Shown: piece by piece, positions 59,200 through 64,000 of the stretch
How the letters are laid out: every line of letters begins with the position of its first letter
Numbering within the stretch: position 1 is the first letter of the stretch
Origin: Amycolatopsis sp. EV170708-02-1
Lineage (GTDB): Bacteria; Actinomycetota; Actinomycetes; Mycobacteriales; Pseudonocardiaceae
Assembly (NCBI RefSeq): GCF_022479115.1
Contig: NZ_CP092497.1
Span: 2,294,001 to 2,358,000, forward strand
Length of the DNA: 64,000 nt
Direction of reading: 5' to 3'
The notes under the pieces: model-generated
Databases searched by the model: none
The model's input: only the letters and a program-made list of their open reading frames with translations
Told to the model about the DNA's origin: nothing
Position numbers and translations under genes: made by a program

Positions 59200-61887
59200 C
59201 CCCAGCACTCCCTTGAGCTCCGCCCGCGAACTCACCCCGACCTTCGGGAAGATCCGGTGCAGATGCGTGCCGACCGTCCGGTGCGAGAGGTAGAGCCGCT
59301 GCCCGATCTCCCGGTTCGTCAGGCCTTCGGCGGCCAGTTGCACGATGCTCAGCTCGTGCGGGGTCAGCTTCTCCCGCGCGTCGGGACCGCGGTTGGGGCT
59401 CGACTCCCCCGCGCTCCGCAGTTCGCGGCGCGCCCGTTCGGCCCACGCGGTCATGCCGAGCGCGTCGAACGTCTCCCGCGCGGTGCGCAGGTGCGCCCGC
59501 GAGTCCACGGCTCGCCGTTGCCGCCGCAGCCATTCGCCGTAGGCCAGGTGCAGCCGCCCGCGTTCGGCGGGCCAGCCGTCCAGCTCCGCCCCCAGCGCGG
59601 TCTCGAACAGTTCGTCGCTCGGTTCGAGTACGGCGCGGGCGTAGCGCAGGCCGATGTGCAAAGCGGGCGCCGGGGTCGTCACGGCGAGCCGCTCCATCTC
59701 CGCGACGATCTCGCGCAGGGTCTCGGCCTGTCCCGCCCGGACCGCGACCTCGGCGAGTTCCGCGACGAAGTAGACGCGCAGCGCGAGCTGGAAGGCGGGA
59801 TCGGCGGGGTCGAACAGTCGCCGCAGGTCGGCGAACGCGTCGTCGAAGCGGCCCTCGCTCGACGCGGCGATCCCTCTGGCGAGCTGCACGGTCGCCAACA
59901 CCGGACGGGCACCGGCGGCGAGCGCGGTCCGCTCGGCCTCGTCCGCCAGCGTCTTGGCCTGTTTGTGCTCACCTCGCAGCGCGGCGATCTCGGCCTGGAC
60001 CGCCGTGGCGAACCCGTACATGAACGGCTGCCCGGTCTCCTTGGCGAATTTCGCCGCCTCCGCCGCGGCAGGCACCGCGCCAGCGAGGTCACCGAGCCGG
60101 ACCCTGCTCCACGCCTGGACCGCCAAAGCGCGCGGCAGCAACCCGAGCCTGCCTTGCGCCCGCAGCCCCGGAGCGGCGGCCGCGGAGAACCGGGCGGCCA
60201 GATCGACCGCGCCGACCTGCAGTGACGCGCTGCCGAGAAAGCGGTCGACCTCGGGATCTTCACCGGTGGCGGCGGCGAGTCCGCGCAACTGCCCGAGCAC
60301 GGCCTCGGCCCGTTCGAACGGCGCCACGTAGGCGGCGACGGCCACCAGCCGCGGGTCCGAATCCTCCACCGGGAGACGGTCCGCGACGGCCAGCAGCGTC
60401 CGCCGCGTGTCCGCGCCGGGTTCGGCCCAGAAACAGCGCATGGCCGCACCCCACAGGACACGCATCGCCGGATCCGGATGCCCGTCCTCCGCGACCGACT
60501 CGGCCAGCCGCGCCAGTTCCGCGATCCGCGACAGATCCTCCCGGGCGCCGTCCTCGAATCCGCTGAGCAGCCAGCTCGCCGTCGCTCGCTGCCGTGGCGT
60601 GAGCTCGCCCGCGCGTGCGTCCCGGACGAGCCTCTCCGCCGTCTCCCGGCCACCGGATTCGACGGCCAGCTCGGCCGCGCGCAGCAACCGGTCCGCCCGG
60701 CGCTCCGGATCGAGGCTCAGCAGGGCCGCCTGCTCCAGCGCGGCGACGGCGGCCGTCGCTCCGCCGCGGTGCCGGGAACGGCCCGCGGCGTTCTCCAGTT
60801 CCCTGGCCACGGTCTCGTCGGCGCCGGTCGCGGCCGCCGCCTGATGCCAGGCACGGCGATCGGGCTGTTCGCGGAAGATGCCGGCGAGGCTCAAATGCGC
60901 GCGTCGCCGTTCCTCGACCGGCACCGAAGCGGGAATGGCCGAACGCATCAGCGGATGCCGGAAAGACAGCGTCCTGGCTTCGAGGTCGATCAGCCGGGCT
61001 TCGGCGGCCGGCGTCAGCACCGACGGCTCGACCTCTTCGCCCAGCAGCGTCGTGGCCGCCGCGAGGGTCTCGGTGAGCGAGCCGGTCTCGTTCAGTGCGG
61101 CGACCAGCAAGGTCGTGCGAGCCGGTTCCGGCAGGGCGGTGAACCGGGCGCCGAACGTACGCTCGAGCCGTTCGGTCAGCGGCAGCACGGGATCCGAGGT
61201 GCCGGTCACGGCCGACGGCAGCTCGGTCAGTGCCAGCGGATTGCCGTCGGCCTCGGCGAGGATCCGGGACCGGACCGACGAGGTGATCCCGGGGGCGACG
61301 GAGTCGAGCAGCTCGGCCGCCACTTCCCCGGGGAGGCGTTCCAGGTCCATCGAGGACAGTCCCGCGTCGCGCAGCGGCGATGGCTCCCCGTCCCGCAGGG
61401 TCGCGATCAGGACGATCGGTTCCGTCTCGATCCGCCTCGCCACGAACGCGAGCGCGTCGGCGCTCTCGCGGTCCATCCACCGGACGTCTTCGGCGACGAT
61501 CAGCAACGGCTTGGCCGCCGCCTCCTCCGAAAGCAGGCTCAGCGCGGCGAGCCCGACCAGGTACGCGCTCGGCTCCGCCCCTTCAGCGAGCCCGAGCGCC
61601 GCCCAGAGCGCCGCTCGCTGCGGCGCGGGCAGCATGTCCGCGCCCGCCCGGACCGGATGGAGCAGCTGGTGCAGCGCGGCGTACGCGAAGTTGCGTTCCG
61701 CCTCGACGCCGGTCGCCCGCAGCACCCGCAGGCCCCCGAGCGTCGCCGCGGCCACGGCCTCCGCGACGAGGGCGGACTTCCCGACGCCCGGTTCGCCCCG
61801 GATGAGCACGCCGCCGCAGCCCGCGGCGGGACCGTCGACGAGCTCGCTCAGGTCCTTCAGCTCGGCTTCCCGTCCGAAAAGCGGCAT
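59176..61887 (-). CDS. Large ATP-binding LuxR-family (LAL/MalT-like) regulator
   Basis: Regulator of 903 residues. Near the N-terminus is the AAA module (LFGREAELKDLSEL, Walker A GEPGVGKSALVAEA, Walker B LLIVAEDVRWMD). A long helical/TPR-like middle (about 330-820) contains repeated Ala-rich helices. The C-terminal LuxR helix-turn-helix is LTPHELSIVQLAAEGLTNREIGQRLYLSHRTVGTHLHRIF. ATG 61887 is placed at the typical start MPLFGREAEL. Its last seven residues come from the 46-bp palindrome. It is divergent from the cupin and tannase genes and may control them. Confidence 0.92.
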   Translation of the reverse strand: MPLFGREAELKDLSELVDGPAAGCGGVLIRGEPGVGKSALVAEAVAAATLGGLRVLRATGVEAERNFAYAALHQLLHPVRAGADMLPAPQRAALWAALGLAEGAEPSAYLVGLAALSLLSEEAAAKPLLIVAEDVRWMDRESADALAFVARRIETEPIVLIATLRDGEPSPLRDAGLSSMDLERLPGEVAAELLDSVAPGITSSVRSRILAEADGNPLALTELPSAVTGTSDPVLPLTERLERTFGARFTALPEPARTTLLVAALNETGSLTETLAAATTLLGEEVEPSVLTPAAEARLIDLEARTLSFRHPLMRSAIPASVPVEERRRAHLSLAGIFREQPDRRAWHQAAAATGADETVARELENAAGRSRHRGGATAAVAALEQAALLSLDPERRADRLLRAAELAVESGGRETAERLVRDARAGELTPRQRATASWLLSGFEDGAREDLSRIAELARLAESVAEDGHPDPAMRVLWGAAMRCFWAEPGADTRRTLLAVADRLPVEDSDPRLVAVAAYVAPFERAEAVLGQLRGLAAATGEDPEVDRFLGSASLQVGAVDLAARFSAAAAPGLRAQGRLGLLPRALAVQAWSRVRLGDLAGAVPAAAEAAKFAKETGQPFMYGFATAVQAEIAALRGEHKQAKTLADEAERTALAAGARPVLATVQLARGIAASSEGRFDDAFADLRRLFDPADPAFQLALRVYFVAELAEVAVRAGQAETLREIVAEMERLAVTTPAPALHIGLRYARAVLEPSDELFETALGAELDGWPAERGRLHLAYGEWLRRQRRAVDSRAHLRTARETFDALGMTAWAERARRELRSAGESSPNRGPDAREKLTPHELSIVQLAAEGLTNREIGQRLYLSHRTVGTHLHRIFPKVGVSSRAELKGVLGLVSGKDG

Positions 61888-62019
61888 GGTGCGGCATTCC
61901 TCCCCTCGGCCGTGGGCGGCCGCCCGTCCGACGATACCCAAACGGTCCGGTTAGGACTTCCCGGCGGCGTCCACAGGATGTAGACGGCGTGTCAACACGA
62001 TCGGCCTAGCTTCGGTCGC

Positions 62020-62454
62020 GTGCACCACGTTTCCCGGCTCGCCCTCGCCCTCGCGCTCACCGGTTCGGCCGTCGGGCTCGCCCCCGCGACCGCGAACGCC
62101 ACCCCCGGCCGCGGTGTCAGCGCCGTGACGCTCTTCGACCACGTGGTCGGCGGCACCCAGTACGTGCTGAAGGAGATCACGCTGGCGCCCGGCGGCAGCA
62201 CCGGCTGGCACTTCCACCCCGGCCAGGTACGCGGCGTGGTCGAGCGTGGCGTCCTGAGCCACCACGACGCGACCTGCGCGAGCGACGGCGTCTACCACGC
62301 CGGGCAGGCGATCACCGAGGAGAGCGGCCCCGGTTACGTCCACATCGGACGCAACCTCGGGACCGAGCCGGTCGTGCTCGAAGTGCTCTACCGGGTGCCC
62401 GCGGGCCAGGCACTGGCCGTCGACGTGCCCAACCCCGGCTGTTCGTTCGACTGA
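62020..62454 (+). CDS. Secreted cupin-domain protein
   Basis: Exported protein of 144 residues. Signal peptide MHHVSRLALALALTGSAVGLAPATANA. A single cupin follows, with motif 1 in GSTGWHFHPGQVRGVVERG (His-x-His and following residues for metal binding) and a motif 2-like GPGYVHIGRNLG. GTG start at 62020. It starts 17 bp before the tannase gene on the same strand and may act with it on aromatic substrates outside the cell. Catalytic activity is unproven. Confidence 0.85.
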   Translation: MHHVSRLALALALTGSAVGLAPATANATPGRGVSAVTLFDHVVGGTQYVLKEITLAPGGSTGWHFHPGQVRGVVERGVLSHHDATCASDGVYHAGQAITEESGPGYVHIGRNLGTEPVVLEVLYRVPAGQALAVDVPNPGCSFD

Positions 62455-62471
62455 TTCCCCGAAGGAAAGTG

Positions 62472-64000
62472 ATGAGACGCAAGAAGTTGTTCCTGGCGGC
62501 CGCACCGTTGGCCGCCCTGCTGCCGCTGGTGCTGACCTCGGTCACCCAGACGGCGCCCGCCGCCACCGCGGCGACGTCGTGTGCGGCGGTCCCCGTGGCG
62601 GCGCCCGAGGGCGCACGGATCGAGTCCGTCCAGGCGGAGCAGAAGCCCGGCGGCACCGTCACGTTCCCGCCCACCCAGTTCACGCCGCCCGCCACGATCA
62701 CCGACGTGCCCGCGTACTGCGAGATCACCGTCACCCTGACCCACGGCAAGGCGGGCGATCACGTCAAGGTGGCCGTCACCCTGCCTCAAACCGGGTGGAC
62801 CGGCAGGCTTCAGGCGGTCGGTGGCAGCGCGTACACCGCCGGCCACTTCGGCGCCCCGCTCGTCCAGGCGGTCAAGGACGGCTTCAGCGGCGTGACGACC
62901 GACGCCGGCGTCCCGTTGACCTTCCTCGACACCTCGTGGGCACTCACGCCCCAGGGCGAGATCGACAAGCCGCTCGTGACGAACTTCGCGACCCGGTCCG
63001 TGCACGAGGCCGCCCTCGTCGGGAAGGACGTGACGCAGAAGTTCTACCAGCGAGAAGTCGCCTACTCGTACTGGAACGGCTGCTCGACCGGTGGTCGTCA
63101 GGGCTATTCGGAGGCGCAGCGGTATCCGGGTGACTTCGACGGCGTCCTGGCGAACGCGCCCGCCGTGCACTGGGCGGAGTTCGCGGTCGCGACGCTCTGG
63201 CCGCGGGTCGTGATGAACCAGGAGAAGACCTTCCCGGCGACGTGCGTCTTCACCGCGTTCCAGCAGGCCGCGATCAAGGCCTGCGACGGCAGGGACGGGG
63301 TCACGAACGGCATCGTCGACCGGCCGGACGAATGCGGTTACGATCCGCGGTCGCTCATCGGCACGAAGGTGCTCTGCGGCGACAAGGAGGTCACCGTCAC
63401 CGCGGCGGACGCCGAGGTCGTGCGCAAGATCTGGGCCGGGCCGACCGACGAGCACGGACGACGGCTCTGGGCAGGACTGCCCAAGGGAGCGGATTTCGGC
63501 CCGGTGACGACGGCTCCCGGCTTCCCCGTGGCCACGGGCTGGGTGCGGACGTTCCTGAAGAAGCAGCCCGCGTTCGACACCGAGAAGATCACCTACCGGC
63601 AGTTCGCCGACCTGTTCCGCCAGTCGGTGCGGGAATACGACGACGTCATCGGGACCTCGGACCCGGATCTGTCGGACTTCCGCCGCGCGGGCGGCAAGCT
63701 GATCACCTTCGTCGGCACCGACGACCAGCTGATCCCGCCGGGCGGCACGCTGCGGTACCGCCACGAGGTGGAGCGTGAGCTGGGCGGCTCGAAGCGGGTG
63801 AACGACTTCTACCGGCTGTTCCTCGCGCCGGGTGTCGCGCACTGCGGCGGCGGCGCGGGCGCCGCACCGACGAACGCGCTGGGCGCGCTCGTCGACTGGG
63901 TCGAGCACGGCAAGGCACCGGCGACCCTGCCCGCCGCGAACGGCGGCAAGACCCGCGATCTCTGCCCGTATCCGCAGGTTTCGCGGTACCGCGGCCACGG
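62472..64000 (+). CDS. Secreted tannase/feruloyl esterase family protein (3' end missing)
   Basis: Exported esterase, 509 residues visible, open at the right edge. The signal peptide MRRKKLFLAAAPLAALLPLVL is followed by an AXA-type site. The fold carries nucleophile Ser205 in YWNGCSTGGRQGYSEAQRYP, preceded by Cys204, and His457-Cys458 in VAHCGGGAG. This Cys-Ser/His-Cys pairing is the family's disulphide-linked triad. The Ca-binding lid has DGRDGVTNGIVDRPDECGYDP; LITFVGTDDQLIPP holds the Asp. ATG at 62472 with ribosome site GAAGGAAAGTG. It probably releases gallic or hydroxycinnamic acids from plant esters. Confidence 0.92.
   Translation, partial: MRRKKLFLAAAPLAALLPLVLTSVTQTAPAATAATSCAAVPVAAPEGARIESVQAEQKPGGTVTFPPTQFTPPATITDVPAYCEITVTLTHGKAGDHVKVAVTLPQTGWTGRLQAVGGSAYTAGHFGAPLVQAVKDGFSGVTTDAGVPLTFLDTSWALTPQGEIDKPLVTNFATRSVHEAALVGKDVTQKFYQREVAYSYWNGCSTGGRQGYSEAQRYPGDFDGVLANAPAVHWAEFAVATLWPRVVMNQEKTFPATCVFTAFQQAAIKACDGRDGVTNGIVDRPDECGYDPRSLIGTKVLCGDKEVTVTAADAEVVRKIWAGPTDEHGRRLWAGLPKGADFGPVTTAPGFPVATGWVRTFLKKQPAFDTEKITYRQFADLFRQSVREYDDVIGTSDPDLSDFRRAGGKLITFVGTDDQLIPPGGTLRYRHEVERELGGSKRVNDFYRLFLAPGVAHCGGGAGAAPTNALGALVDWVEHGKAPATLPAANGGKTRDLCPYPQVSRYRGH

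Noticed and set aside
1..64000. Phage, transposase, integrase, toxin-antitoxin or defence system
   Set aside because: No protein in the window shows motifs of these classes, base composition is even, and no tRNA or direct-repeat attachment site was seen.

Overview
The window reads as the chromosome of a high-GC actinomycete, most likely Pseudonocardiaceae and probably Amycolatopsis. The reasons are the roughly 70% GC, frequent GTG starts, 4-bp ATGA/GTGA gene overlaps, DmdR/IdeR-type iron boxes, many TetR/LuxR/SARP regulators, and actinobacterial orthologues such as malonyl-CoA synthetase MatB and alditol oxidase AldO. The genus is an inference from style; no rRNA or other marker is present. 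No tRNA, rRNA, CRISPR array, transposase or phage gene was seen.

Region 1 (1-17.6 kb, minus strand) is a catecholate siderophore locus. dhbA sits behind its own iron box. A second iron box precedes a tight operon: dhbC, dhbE, dhbB (isochorismatase only), a stand-alone aryl carrier protein, a siderophore-interacting reductase, a ferric-siderophore binding lipoprotein, two FecCD permeases, a frameshifted ATPase, and a very large NRPS that runs off the left edge. The visible NRPS order is C-A-T-E-C-A-T-E(partial). DHB made by DhbCBA is activated by DhbE, loaded on the carrier and condensed with at least two amino acids, each followed by an epimerase.

Region 2 (17.7-24 kb) holds a two-component system with a GerMN lipoprotein, a VanY-like peptidase, a saccharopine-dehydrogenase-like oxidoreductase, a GlxA-type AraC regulator and a secreted SGNH esterase. 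Region 3 (24-28.8 kb) is a malonate-use operon (MatC-type transporter, MatB, fused carboxyltransferase) under a divergent GntR regulator with palindromic operators. Region 4 (28.8-34.8 kb) has a TetR/hydrolase pair, a PLP aminotransferase, AldO and an ArsB-like transporter.

Region 5 (34.8-43.4 kb) is aromatic and hydroaromatic catabolism converging on protocatechuate: an IclR regulator with pobA (from 4-hydroxybenzoate), then 3-dehydroshikimate dehydratase, a shikimate/quinate dehydrogenase, a TetR regulator and an MFS carrier (from shikimate/quinate). Ring-cleavage genes are not in the window. Region 6 (43.4-50.7 kb) contains an HSL-type esterase, PucR and TetR regulators, an SDR, a frameshifted PepSY membrane protein, a small membrane protein and an MFS permease. 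Region 7 (50.7-57 kb) is a LacI-controlled sugar ABC importer without its own ATPase, with a GH13 alpha-glucosidase. Region 8 (57-64 kb) carries a SARP/ATPase regulator divergent from ohr, a large LuxR regulator, a secreted cupin and a tannase-family esterase cut by the right edge.

Two cross-cutting observations stand out. First, four otherwise intact genes each lack exactly one base in a G/C homopolymer, which points to sequencing or assembly error more than to gene decay. Second, the intergenic DNA carries a recurring set of repeats: a perfect 46-bp palindrome that forms the ends of neighbouring genes, and arrays of CGCGTG-core units with a strict 21-bp period.
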